A stretch of 16,557 nucleotides of DNA from SZAS-3 sp964386785 (GTDB lineage Bacteria; Chlamydiota; Chlamydiia; Chlamydiales; JAAKFR01): the NCBI GenBank assembly GCA_964386785.1, contig CAYLUD010000034.1, forward strand, positions 1 to 16,557, in the 5' to 3' direction. Positions 1 to 7,023 of the stretch are shown here, in pieces. Under the pieces are notes generated by a model. That model did not search any database and had not been told where the DNA came from. It saw only the letters and a list, made by a program, of their open reading frames with translations. Every line of letters starts with the position of its first letter. Position 1 is the stretch's first letter. A program made the position numbers and the translations under genes.

Positions 1-1789
1 ATTGGGCTACTTTTTCTGGTGAAAAGGCCGCCCAACTATTCTCAACATGCTCTTGTGCTGTCGGAGACTGGGTTTGTCGTGAGGCTGCAATCGCGCCGTA
101 GCCACCGCAAGCAATCAATCCAATTGCTAATCCCGTAGCAATCCAACGTGTTGTACGTGAGCGGAGCGGGGAGGCCCATCGTCCGTAGATCCAAGCTCCC
201 ACCGCCATGATGAGTAGCGCTGCTAAAGCCCATAGCAGGGCTAGATGACCTGTCTGGGCCCCAAATACCCAGATAAGCCAGATGACGGTTCCCATCATAA
301 GGAACCCCATGCCCTGTTTAAATACTTCCATCCATGGGCCGGGCTTCGGCAAATAGCGTACTAAAGCCGGGAATCCTGAGAAGAGTAAATAGGGAAAGGC
401 CATACCTAGTCCCATTGAGGTAAAGATCAGGAGTGCATGTGCTGCTGGCATCGTCATGGCAAAGCCTAGCGCAGGACCAAGGAGAGGCCCTGTACAGGGA
501 GTCGCTACTAATGTAGCTAGCACGCCGCTTAAGAATGAGCTCAGCCAGGGAGAACGCCCTTGTACAGACTGTTGCCCTACTGCCATTAAGGAAGTACCCA
601 ACTCAAAGACTCCAAAGAGGCTTAAGCCTAACAAGAACAAGATAGAGGCAAGTATAATCACAAATATTGGTTCTTGCAGCTGAAAACCCCAACCTAAACT
701 TTGTCCTGAAAATCGTAAAATAAGAAGAAGTGCCGATAGAGCCCAGAACGAGATTAATACCCCCGCTGTAAAGAGCCCTCCGTGGAGTACAATTTCCCTA
801 CGTCTTTGTTGAGCCATCTTAACAAAGCTGAAAATCTTGAGTGCTACGACAGGTAAGACGCAAGGCATCACATTCAGAATCATGCCTCCAACAAATGCAA
901 GCCCAAAGGTGCCCCAAAAATGACCTCCTACAGAACTCGACTGAATCTTAGAGTTAATGTGGAATACATGAGAGATGCCCGACCCATCCGCAATCGCAAG
1001 GACACCCTGTAGGCGAGAGGGGGCCTGACTTTGGGCTACAGGCTGCAACGAAACCTCCATGCCTTGTGCTTTGTGCATCAACTTTGGGGTGGCTTGATAG
1101 TCAACAACTTGAGCATGATCTGGAAAAAACTGTACTGACTGAGCCGATTCAATTTTTGATGCCAAAGAGATCACTAGAGAGCCATCTTGTCTTGTTACTT
1201 TAGCGATTGTTTTCTGAGGTAATAGGGCCTTAGCGGTAGCAAACTGCACTGCCTCTCCACTTGGAGACGCTACGCTCTGAGAAATGGGCAATTGCATTTC
1301 TAGATGAGCATTACCTGGTTCGCAGGATTCCTTACAAGCCAACCAAGAGACCTCTGCCTGGAGGGTGGCTTCCGAGCCTTGCATTTTCTTAGGGGGAGTA
1401 ATCTGCGTCATGAGCAAGACGGAATCTGTGTAGCCGAAGCCCACCATTTGATCTTTTGCAAATTTTTGAGGAACGGGCCATTCAATAGGACCCGCTTTGA
1501 ATCCAGGGGGCAACTTCCAATCGATATGTGTTGGGAATCCGGCATCTCCTGGGTTTTTCCAATAGGTATCCCAACCGGGAGCCATATGGAGTTGCACTCC
1601 AACCCAAAAGGGTTTGCCCGGTTGAATGGTCGTGTGTTCTGCAATCAGAGAAGCCGTTACAGGGGCTTCCACCTGAGCTTGTTCCTTAGTCGGAGAGGGA
1701 TCTATCGAATGCGTTTCTGCTGCGTAACCCACACCTGTGATCAAGAGACCACAGAGCAGAAGAGAAAGAACTGATTTGGTAGATAACAC
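1..1789 (-). CDS. dsbD: Thiol:disulfide interchange protein DsbD, C-terminus cut by window edge
   Basis: Carries electrons from cytoplasmic thioredoxin across the inner membrane to periplasmic disulfide proteins. About 596 codons are visible. Residues 1-24 form a signal peptide ending GVGYAA. A periplasmic N-terminal domain of roughly 250 residues follows, containing a Cys pair in WLACKESC (C152, C156), as in DsbD/ScsB-type proteins. From about residue 300 there are multiple hydrophobic segments with the two conserved membrane cysteines, PCVLP (C310) and ATPCTGP (C432). The visible part stops at NSWAAFSPEKVAQ, which normally opens the C-terminal thioredoxin domain, so that domain and its CxxC lie beyond base 1. 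I chose the GTG start at 1789 because GGAGG lies 5 nt upstream (1795-1799) and no in-frame ATG fits the signal peptide better. A DsbD is expected where envelope proteins are heavily disulfide-linked, as in chlamydial elementary bodies. Family assignment is firm; the partner is unknown. Confidence 0.93.
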   Translation of the reverse strand, partial: MLSTKSVLSLLLCGLLITGVGYAAETHSIDPSPTKEQAQVEAPVTASLIAEHTTIQPGKPFWVGVQLHMAPGWDTYWKNPGDAGFPTHIDWKLPPGFKAGPIEWPVPQKFAKDQMVGFGYTDSVLLMTQITPPKKMQGSEATLQAEVSWLACKESCEPGNAHLEMQLPISQSVASPSGEAVQFATAKALLPQKTIAKVTRQDGSLVISLASKIESAQSVQFFPDHAQVVDYQATPKLMHKAQGMEVSLQPVAQSQAPSRLQGVLAIADGSGISHVFHINSKIQSSSVGGHFWGTFGLAFVGGMILNVMPCVLPVVALKIFSFVKMAQQRRREIVLHGGLFTAGVLISFWALSALLLILRFSGQSLGWGFQLQEPIFVIILASILFLLGLSLFGVFELGTSLMAVGQQSVQGRSPWLSSFLSGVLATLVATPCTGPLLGPALGFAMTMPAAHALLIFTSMGLGMAFPYLLFSGFPALVRYLPKPGPWMEVFKQGMGFLMMGTVIWLIWVFGAQTGHLALLWALAALLIMAVGAWIYGRWASPLRSRTTRWIATGLAIGLIACGGYGAIAASRQTQSPTAQEHVENSWAAFSPEKVAQ

Positions 1790-1842
1790 AACATCCTCCG
1801 TTTGGATTCAACTTACGTTCAATGCCATTAAGGCACAACAAC

Positions 1843-1871
1843 ATTGTAGATGTTGATTATTAATTTTTTAA
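1843..1871 (-). promoter_or_regulatory. Candidate sigma70-type promoter for dsbD
   Basis: On the minus strand TTAAAA (1866-1871) and TACAAT (1843-1848) are 17 nt apart, 4/6 and 5/6 matches to the consensus. Transcription would start near 1836, about 47 nt before the GTG of dsbD. The -10 lies inside a small hairpin, CAACAT/ATGTTG (1839-1855). The surroundings are very AT-rich, so a chance match is possible. Confidence 0.35.
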
Positions 1872-1922
1872 TAAAAAAAATTAAATTTTATAAAAAACAC
1901 TGAGAGAAATTGGATGTGGGGT

Positions 1923-2087
1923 GGTTTTAAGGGTCTAGCCGAACACTTATGGAGAGAATAGGGCTAAATGGCTCACGATGTGGTTAAATCTGATTGATTT
2001 GTAAAAAATTTTGCATCAGATTCTTTTATTAAAAATCAATGTATTCTATTGGGCTCGGGGTTTTAAGGGTCTAGCCGAACAGTTATG
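1923..2087. repeat. Pair of near-identical direct repeats, 136 bp apart
   Basis: Positions 1923-1951 and 2059-2087 match at 28 of 29 bases (only 1946 C versus 2082 G differs) and share the core AGGGTCTAGCCGAACA. Similarity fades over the next 8 bases. The unit between them is AT-rich, has no ORF, and contains an 8-bp inverted repeat AATCTGAT (1987-1994) / ATCAGATT (2015-2022). They could be ends left by mobile elements or a tandem duplication with decay. No other copy was seen in the window. Confidence 0.75.
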
Positions 2088-2205
2088 AACAGAATGGTTG
2101 ACAAGAGGGATAAACAAGCCATTGCTCTCTTTTGACGATGAAAACAAGACCTTTGATTGATTACAGTTTGGCCCATGCAACCGCGAAGTGCGAAAAAAAG
2201 ATGTC

Positions 2206-2519
2206 CTTGTTGCGTAAATCAATTTTGAAGACAGAACTCCGAAGGTGCTACCTCTTTAAGCCGCTGAGTACATACTAGGTCTTCCTCGATCCTGGCTAGG
2301 TCCAGCATCCCACTTCTCTAAAGATTCATTGGAAAACCAGACGATAGAGCTTCCCCGATTGACCAAAGCTTTGTTATACTCTGGCCAGTTGCGGATACGA
2401 TACTTTTTCTCTGTCTGATTAGTCATATTGATCCCATTTTTTTGGCAGCAACAAAAAATTTATAGAATCATTTTATAAAGACAAGAAAAAACCTTATCCG
2501 CACCTATTTACGCAACAAG
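2206..2519 (-). mobile_element. Internally deleted IS5-family-type element (MITE-like remnant)
   Basis: Two perfect 14-bp inverted repeats, CTTGTTGCGTAAAT at 2206-2219 and its reverse complement at 2506-2519, bound a 314-bp segment. Inside it, on the minus strand, lies the N-terminus of a transposase that stops after 56 codons. The remaining ~800-900 bp expected of an intact transposase gene are missing, so the element cannot move itself but could be mobilised by a full copy. I saw no convincing target-site duplication, so the exact outer ends are uncertain by a few bases. It sits between dsbD and a small plus-strand gene, in a stretch with no other conserved genes. Confidence 0.8.
2256..2426 (-). 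pseudogene. Transposase N-terminal fragment (IS5-family type)
   Basis: An ATG at 2426 opens 56 codons ending in TAA at 2256. The peptide contains KKYRIRNWPEYNKALVNRGS followed by a V-W-F-S segment, then EKWD, and ends GRPSMYSAA. This resembles the conserved N-terminus of IS5-type DDE transposases (RNWxEYNxALxxRGS...WF...GRPxxYSDxA). Translation stops just where the region before the catalytic domain should begin, so none of the DDE residues is present. A short stretch after the stop (KEVAPSEFCLQN, in another frame, directly before the inverted repeat) could be the old C-terminus, implying an internal deletion. Non-functional. Confidence 0.8.
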
Positions 2520-2575
2520 TCCCTACCAAATTATTGTAATTTTATATAATTTCTTATTTTTATTAATAAAAAAAC

Positions 2576-2603
2576 TTGACCAGGTTCTGTTAGAAGTTTT
2601 AAT
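2576..2603 (+). promoter_or_regulatory. Candidate sigma70-type promoter for the small membrane protein gene
   Basis: TTGACC (2576-2581), a 16-nt gap and TTTAAT (2598-2603) are each 5/6 matches to the consensus. Transcription would begin near 2610, only about 2 nt before the ATG at 2612. That would make the mRNA almost leaderless, or imply that the GTG at 2669, preceded by GGGAG, is the true start. Confidence 0.4.
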
Positions 2604-2611
2604 TTCATAGC

Positions 2612-2989
2612 ATGACCGACCCCTTCAGTCTAACCACCCAGCCCGAGAATAAAGGGAGTACGTCACATGTGAGTCAGGGTGAGGGTGATCTGATCTCCCA
2701 TTATTCGAACCTAAAAAAACAGAAGGGCTATTATGGTGCGATTACGATGATTGTATCGATAGCAATAGCGGGCTTAGTTCTCATCTATCTACGACATAAG
2801 ACTCATCTAGACCGCTCTCATGCTGCATTATCTCGCGCAACACACGTTTTTTCCATTTTAACTCCGATTGATCTCCTTGGTGGAGCCCTATTTGTTGCCT
2901 ATAATACGGTAGAAACACAAAGAAAAAAGGTGCTAGCAGAAATACAACAACGGAGGGACCATGAAGATGGTACGTACACAGGCCTTTAA
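2612..2989 (+). CDS. Small hypothetical membrane protein with two hydrophobic segments (Inc-like candidate)
   Basis: I do not recognise the family. The 125 residues comprise a polar Ser/Thr/Gln-rich N-terminus of about 38 residues without signal peptide, a strongly hydrophobic segment (about 40-60, GAITMIVSIAIAGLVLIY), a short basic loop (RHKTHLDRSH), a second, weaker hydrophobic segment (about 78-97, containing LTPIDLLGGALFVAY) and a charged C-terminal tail. Two close hydrophobic stretches after a polar N-terminus is the layout of chlamydial inclusion-membrane (Inc) proteins, which are type III secreted; that link is inference only. The ATG at 2612 has no Shine-Dalgarno; GTG at 2669 has GGGAG 10 nt upstream and would give 106 residues retaining both segments. 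It is the only plus-strand gene in the left half and sits beside a dead IS element. Confidence 0.6.
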   Translation: MTDPFSLTTQPENKGSTSHVSQGEGDLISHYSNLKKQKGYYGAITMIVSIAIAGLVLIYLRHKTHLDRSHAALSRATHVFSILTPIDLLGGALFVAYNTVETQRKKVLAEIQQRRDHEDGTYTGL

Positions 2990-3231
2990 GATAGCCTGGG
3001 CGCATAAGGAACTCCATCATGCCGATGTGTAAGGGCCCAGATGGTCTATATCTAGTTACGCGTGCAGCACAAGATAAAAAGTGCGCAGGCAACTGATTAG
3101 CAACCCTGTAGGAAAATGCCACATACAACGTCTTTATTAGCTACAATAAGATCGGTCCCATCTGTGACATTGTCCATATGGATGAGCTAGAGATCACTGC
3201 TGTACATGATATGCATACTCCTCGCGCCTAA
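2961..3231 (+). pseudogene. Possible broken small gene after the hydrophobic protein
   Basis: GGAGGG (2952-2957) precedes ATGs at 2961 and 2967 that open a 23-codon reading frame ending at 3032. Protein-like sequence continues in another frame from 3025 (CKGPDGLYLVTRAAQDKK), is broken by TGA (3094) and TAG (3109), and goes on as YNVFISYNKIGPICDIVHMD and beyond to TAA at 3229-3231. The good ribosome site and the coding look of the pieces suggest a decayed gene of about 80-90 residues, with one frameshift and two stops. No homologue is recognised, and noncoding sequence could look like this by chance. Confidence 0.3.
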
Positions 3232-3256
3232 AGACGAACAAGAAGGGGCTTCATCA

Positions 3257-3799
3257 TTAGGAAGCGGCTAGGATTTTCAATTTTTGTCCTGGGAAGATCG
3301 TATCCGTTTGCAACTGATTCCATTCTTTTAACTGCTTTACTGAAACCTTTTTTAGTGAGGCGATCCCTCCTAGTGAATCGCCAGGCTGCACCACATAGGT
3401 AGCGGATTCTTGAGGAACGAGCAATAAGACCATTTCTTTCAAAGACTTCTGTACTGCTGCTAAATCTTGTTCTACCTTGCGATCCAAGTGAGACAATCGC
3501 TGCTCTACATGACGCAGCGATTGCTCAGCTTGATCAAGATGCTGTTTGAGTCGTTTCAGGTCGGAGGCTACATCAGATTCCTTTTTGGATAATGGAGCCA
3601 TTTTGATAGAGGTGTCCCCTTGCTTTTCGAGCTGCATGATGCGCTCTTCTAATAGGCGCAGCTCCGTGGCTTGAGCATGTACTTGATACCCTAACTCTTG
3701 GATCGCACTACGAAACTCTTGTACTATCAGAGTATCTGTAGGCTGGCTCCAAGCAATCATGGGCACGAAAGTCATAATAAGACATATCCATTTTTTCAT
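3257..3799 (-). CDS. Periplasmic coiled-coil LysM protein, last gene of the tol operon
   Basis: A probable periplasmic peptidoglycan-binding protein of 180 residues. Residues 1-18 form a signal peptide (MKKWICLIMTFVPMIAWS). Residues 22-62 and 78-125 are heptad-rich and charged, a likely coiled coil. Residues 134-178 are a LysM domain: YVVQPGDSLGGIA at its start and FPGQKLKI at its end. The gene follows pal directly. An upstream ATG at 3817 overlaps the pal stop as TAATG and would add six residues ahead of the signal peptide; I prefer 3799 because of the signal peptide, although TAATG coupling is possible. Chlamydia carries a LysM protein at the same place (CT601, from memory). In gammaproteobacteria this slot holds CpoB/YbgF, which also begins with a coiled coil but ends in TPRs instead of LysM. 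Confidence 0.85.
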   Translation of the reverse strand: MKKWICLIMTFVPMIAWSQPTDTLIVQEFRSAIQELGYQVHAQATELRLLEERIMQLEKQGDTSIKMAPLSKKESDVASDLKRLKQHLDQAEQSLRHVEQRLSHLDRKVEQDLAAVQKSLKEMVLLLVPQESATYVVQPGDSLGGIASLKKVSVKQLKEWNQLQTDTIFPGQKLKILAAS

Positions 3800-3816
3800 G
3801 GTGGTCCATCCTACCA

Positions 3817-4536
3817 TTAGGACTGTTCGTATATTTTAAACTGCGCACGCCGATTTTGCTCCCAATCCTGTGACCCATGTCCCAAGGCAATTGGTTGTTC
3901 TTTTCCATAAGAAATCGTAAAGAGCTGATCTGGATTCACGCCATTTTCTATCAAGGCAGCACGCACACTATTGGCTCGTTTTGATCCTAAAGCTAAATTG
4001 TACGCAGCTGCTCCACGTTCATCCGCATGTCCTTCTACAAAGACATACAGTTCTGGATGAGCAATAAGATGCCGAGCAATTTCATGCACAGCATGCACAT
4101 TTTCATTGCCAACCACAGAGTATTGATCTGTTCCAAAGTGTATATGCGAAAAGAGGGTTGCCAACGATCCCGATGGGGTTTTAAAACTAGCTATGCCAGG
4201 AATAGGACTCGCTGGATCGCCAGGCGAGTGGTGTGCAGGTGGACAAAACTCGTGGACGCTTAGGCATCCTCCCTGTTCAAATCCTTCCATAGGGACGAAG
4301 TCTGGTGTCGTTGCGACGCGATCTGCTATAAATTCACCATCGTCTGACCAACGGCTAAATCGATTTAAACCTGCTCCATCTTCATGATATCCAAGCAGGG
4401 ATCGCATCCCTTTGTTAAAGTAACGACCGCATGTTTTTGTATCTTCCCAGGTGTCGCGTCCTGTGCGCATGCAAGAAGAACAAAGGACTGCTAAACAGCC
4501 CATTAGAATGATTGATGATTTCATGATGTGCCTCAT
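3817..4536 (-). CDS. pal: Peptidoglycan-associated lipoprotein Pal
   Basis: Outer-membrane lipoprotein that ties the outer membrane to peptidoglycan and is the TolB partner. 239 residues from ATG 4536. The signal segment ends VLCSSC with the probable lipidated Cys at residue 22; the lipobox is loose, with Cys at -3. About 100 poorly conserved residues follow, including several Cys, then an OmpA-C domain from about 125 to 236. That domain contains FGTDQYS, GHADERG (169-175), YNLALGSKRAN and the ending NRRAQFKIY. The Asp of ADER and the Arg of KRAN (R187) are the residues that bind diaminopimelate in the family, so peptidoglycan binding looks intact. AGAGGA precedes 4536 and GAGG precedes a second ATG at 4524 (MKSSIILMG), so either start is possible. 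The gene starts 4 nt after the tolB stop. A longer frame reaching 4614 lies inside tolB and is unlikely. Confidence 0.93.
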   Translation of the reverse strand: MRHIMKSSIILMGCLAVLCSSCMRTGRDTWEDTKTCGRYFNKGMRSLLGYHEDGAGLNRFSRWSDDGEFIADRVATTPDFVPMEGFEQGGCLSVHEFCPPAHHSPGDPASPIPGIASFKTPSGSLATLFSHIHFGTDQYSVVGNENVHAVHEIARHLIAHPELYVFVEGHADERGAAAYNLALGSKRANSVRAALIENGVNPDQLFTISYGKEQPIALGHGSQDWEQNRRAQFKIYEQS

Positions 4537-4540
4537 AAAG

Positions 4541-5842
4541 TTATCCTCTAGGTTCCCAGGAAGGAAAACGCTTTTCCCCAGGTCCTTTGGTAATTTGAAT
4601 TGGTTTTTTTGCATGTAGGTGGGTCAAGAAAAGGTCTCCTTGGTCACCTACCGCGGTATTAAACATAAGATGAAAACTGTCAGGAGCCCAGGTGGGGTTT
4701 TCTTTATGCATGGGTCCTTCGGTCAGCGCGCATTCTTTCTTTTGCACCAGATCATACATCCAAATCTGTCGAATGCCGCTTACTTGCGCACAATAGGCAA
4801 TTTTGGTTCCATCAGGGGACCATGCAGGAGAAGTATTATCGCGATGTTTCTTGCTAATGAGTTGAGGATGCCCGCCTCCCATTGTGTCGATCATATAAAT
4901 ACGTGGAGTACCATCCTTATTCGATACGAAGGCGATCTGTTTCCCATCGGGGCTAAACGAGGGGGATCCTTGAGTAGCCATTGGAGCCGCATATAGCTGC
5001 TTTGGTTTACCTATGAGACCTTTCATCGGGTCAAATGACTGTATAAAGAGATCGGGGTTTCCACCGGCATCGCTAATAAAAGCTAAATAATCTCTCTTAG
5101 GAGATAGGGTGGGCATCAATTGATTCCCTTTTAAATAGGAGACTCTTTGACTGCTCCCCCCATGGGTATTCGCGCGATATATTTTAGGCTGGCCTACCTG
5201 GTACGAAACGAACAAAAAATCGCGTCCCCCTGCAGCGGAAAGGAATGGGAGATACGTCGGTGTAACACAGAGACATCCTTCTTTCAGGACAGGGTGAGCT
5301 CTGGCTCCATCATAATCACATTCCCACACTTCGGATATGGCTTTTTTCCCTAACACAGGAGGCAACTGGACGGTATAGAGAATTTTCCCTTGCGCAATGC
5401 CCTTCTGGCCAAAAAGGATTTTGTGGAGCGTATCAGAAATTTGATGTAAAACAGCTCGGTCCTCATCTAGTTTTCCACGAATAGGTTGAGGTTCTAATGA
5501 AGAGATTTTGCCTGTTTGCGAATCAAGAACGCGCACCACGATTCCTTGTCCTTCTTGGCTCACATCAATAACGAAACGGGCACCGACCTGTCTTACATCC
5601 TGTAATGGGGCTGTGCTCGTGCAGGATATGGGTGAACATCGACCTCCATACAATAAGTCTTGAGACAACACAGATAGGATCTGTTCTGCTACTTCTCGAG
5701 AATATGAAGAAGCTTTAGGAGCCCAACGAATCGCTACGGGAGGCCCTGATTGAGCCGTAGCAACAGGCACGAGGATCTCCTGTTCCGCATGAAGCGGAGT
5801 CAAAAAAGAAAGAAAAAACAGGAATGCCAATGGGATACGCAT
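4541..5842 (-). CDS. tolB: Tol-Pal system beta-propeller protein TolB
   Basis: Periplasmic protein that binds Pal and receives force from the TolA-type transducer. 433 residues, the usual length. Residues 1-19 are a signal peptide (cleavage after PLHA). An N-terminal alpha/beta domain follows to about residue 165. A beta-propeller is then read from its repeated blades: SPKRDYLAFISDAGGNPDLF, FSPDGKQIAFVSNKDG, WSPDGTKIAYCAQVSG and WAPDSFHLMFNTAVGDQGDL, ending close to FPSWEPRG. The gene begins 33 nt after the stop of the TolA-like gene with only a weak ribosome site, and ends 4 nt before pal. The start is supported by the signal peptide. Confidence 0.96.
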   Translation of the reverse strand: MRIPLAFLFFLSFLTPLHAEQEILVPVATAQSGPPVAIRWAPKASSYSREVAEQILSVLSQDLLYGGRCSPISCTSTAPLQDVRQVGARFVIDVSQEGQGIVVRVLDSQTGKISSLEPQPIRGKLDEDRAVLHQISDTLHKILFGQKGIAQGKILYTVQLPPVLGKKAISEVWECDYDGARAHPVLKEGCLCVTPTYLPFLSAAGGRDFLFVSYQVGQPKIYRANTHGGSSQRVSYLKGNQLMPTLSPKRDYLAFISDAGGNPDLFIQSFDPMKGLIGKPKQLYAAPMATQGSPSFSPDGKQIAFVSNKDGTPRIYMIDTMGGGHPQLISKKHRDNTSPAWSPDGTKIAYCAQVSGIRQIWMYDLVQKKECALTEGPMHKENPTWAPDSFHLMFNTAVGDQGDLFLTHLHAKKPIQITKGPGEKRFPSWEPRG

Positions 5843-5875
5843 CTCAGAGGCATCATAACAAAAATGACTCCAAGA

Positions 5876-6628
5876 TCAACCTTTTTGTTGGGGTTGGAGG
5901 CGAATAGAAAAGGTGTGTGAAGCCCCCTGATTCCATGGGGACTCCAGAGGAGGCACTCGTAATGTAGGTAAGAGATTCGTAACATACTGCTGATTCATTG
6001 CCGAGACACTTTCTACCACTTTGCATGTAGCAATGCGTCCATTTCTCTGTACTGTGATGGAGACAACCACATCGAAGGGCTCAGGCAAGATCAAGGCTTG
6101 CATAAGAAAAGAGGATAAGATGTCCTCATATGCCCATTGCTCACTTTGTAATATACCGATCGAAGAGGCTATGGGAGTGACGGAAGAGGGTGCGGGTGCG
6201 GTAGATTGTATCGTTTGCAATGCCTGTTTAGCTAGAGCTGCAGCTTGTGCTGCTTGTTTGGAGCGCTGGGAAGCAACATCAGAAGAGCTCCCTGTTGTGG
6301 GGTTCCCCGCTTTTTGTGGTACTGCTACAGGTTTGCTTTTTTTTGGAGAGGGACTTATTGGTTTTGTGGTGGATATGTTGTGTGGTGCATGGGTGGTTTG
6401 TTGTGAAGGAATAGGCTTCTTTGTTTCCGAATCTGCCTTAGCGGGGGGCTCTCGTTTAGAAGGGGTTCCTGGCTGCACCTTCGTTGAGATAGACGAGGGC
6501 TTGGTTTCTCGTTGGGTAGTAGCAAGTATCGTATGGGTACGGACTTTCATTGCAGGAGGACGACTTGGTTCTTTCCATAGCAAGAGGCTACAAACAAGAA
6601 TCACATGAGCGGCGAGGACACTCTTCAT
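5876..6628 (-). CDS. TolA/TonB-like transducer protein
   Basis: Probably takes the TolA role, connecting the TolQ-TolR motor to TolB/Pal. 250 residues. There is one N-terminal membrane segment (5-18, with H8-VIL as in the TolA helix). Residues 20-115 are a Pro/Lys/Ser/Thr-rich extended linker. Residues 118-142 are an Ala-rich helix (KQAAQAAALAKQAL). Residues 165-246 form a TonB/TolA-type C-terminal domain: LILPEPFDVVVSITVQRNGR, then a short helix, and F-S-I-R-L near the end. The start overlaps the tolR stop as ATGA, and tolB follows after 33 nt. In Chlamydia the same slot is filled by an unnamed protein (CT598, from memory). TolA itself usually has a much longer helical rod, here replaced by a disordered linker, so the family link rests on architecture and position. 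Confidence 0.82.
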   Translation of the reverse strand: MKSVLAAHVILVCSLLLWKEPSRPPAMKVRTHTILATTQRETKPSSISTKVQPGTPSKREPPAKADSETKKPIPSQQTTHAPHNISTTKPISPSPKKSKPVAVPQKAGNPTTGSSSDVASQRSKQAAQAAALAKQALQTIQSTAPAPSSVTPIASSIGILQSEQWAYEDILSSFLMQALILPEPFDVVVSITVQRNGRIATCKVVESVSAMNQQYVTNLLPTLRVPPLESPWNQGASHTFSIRLQPQQKG

Positions 6629-7023
6629 GGTTGTAAAAGGACGTCAAGGGTTTCAAAGCCTGCCTCCGCTACCGCATTTTTGACTTTCTGGTAGATTCCA
6701 AAGGAGGCTTTTTCATCTTGAAATAATTGAGGATGCACGTTGGGATGGGCTGCGTGAGAAACGAGCAGTGCTTGTTTCAACTGTTCTAGTGATACGGGGT
6801 GATGATTGAGTTGAATCGACTGATCTGCATATACATGAATCACAACGGGACTTTGTTGTTCAATTGCTTGAGCTTCTTGTTTTGTTAGGGTAGGAGCAGG
6901 AGCGAGTGACACTTCTTCTTTTTCGAGTAACGGGGCAACAACAATGAACATAATCAAAATAACGAAGACCACGTCAATCAATGGGGTTAAATTGATCTCA
7001 ATGTCTTCCCATTCTTCATTCAT
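6625..7023 (-). CDS. tolR: Tol-Pal system protein TolR (ExbD family)
   Basis: Motor partner of TolQ. 132 residues with a short cytoplasmic N-terminus, one membrane helix (about 16-31) and a periplasmic domain. INLTPLIDVVFVILIMFIVV carries the conserved membrane aspartate (D17) needed for proton use in ExbD/TolR proteins. The gene overlaps tolQ by 8 nt and the TolA-like gene by 4 nt, indicating a single translationally coupled operon. ExbD would look similar; the presence of tolB and pal downstream decides for TolR. Confidence 0.95.
   Translation of the reverse strand: MNEEWEDIEINLTPLIDVVFVILIMFIVVAPLLEKEEVSLAPAPTLTKQEAQAIEQQSPVVIHVYADQSIQLNHHPVSLEQLKQALLVSHAAHPNVHPQLFQDEKASFGIYQKVKNAVAEAGFETLDVLLQP

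Noticed and set aside
1304..1774. Plus-strand frame of 156 codons opposite dsbD
   Set aside because: The minus strand here encodes the conserved DsbD N-terminal domain with its signal peptide and Cys pair.
1857..1874. TTATTAA-TTTT-TTAATAA hairpin as a terminator
   Set aside because: Purely A/T stem in a low-complexity stretch with no gene ending nearby; more likely AT-rich promoter background.
2781..3128. Minus-strand frame of 115 codons opposite the small membrane protein gene
   Set aside because: Rich in His, Pro and Arg without domain-like order; the plus-strand frame has a coherent membrane-protein layout, so this is a shadow.
4537..4614. Longer Pal start at 4614
   Set aside because: It lies inside the tolB coding end and places 26 unrelated residues before the lipoprotein signal.
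6021..6608. Long plus-strand frame of 195 codons opposite the TolA-like gene
   Set aside because: It mirrors the low-complexity linker of the real gene and has a Cys/Gly/Ala-rich composition unlike a folded protein.
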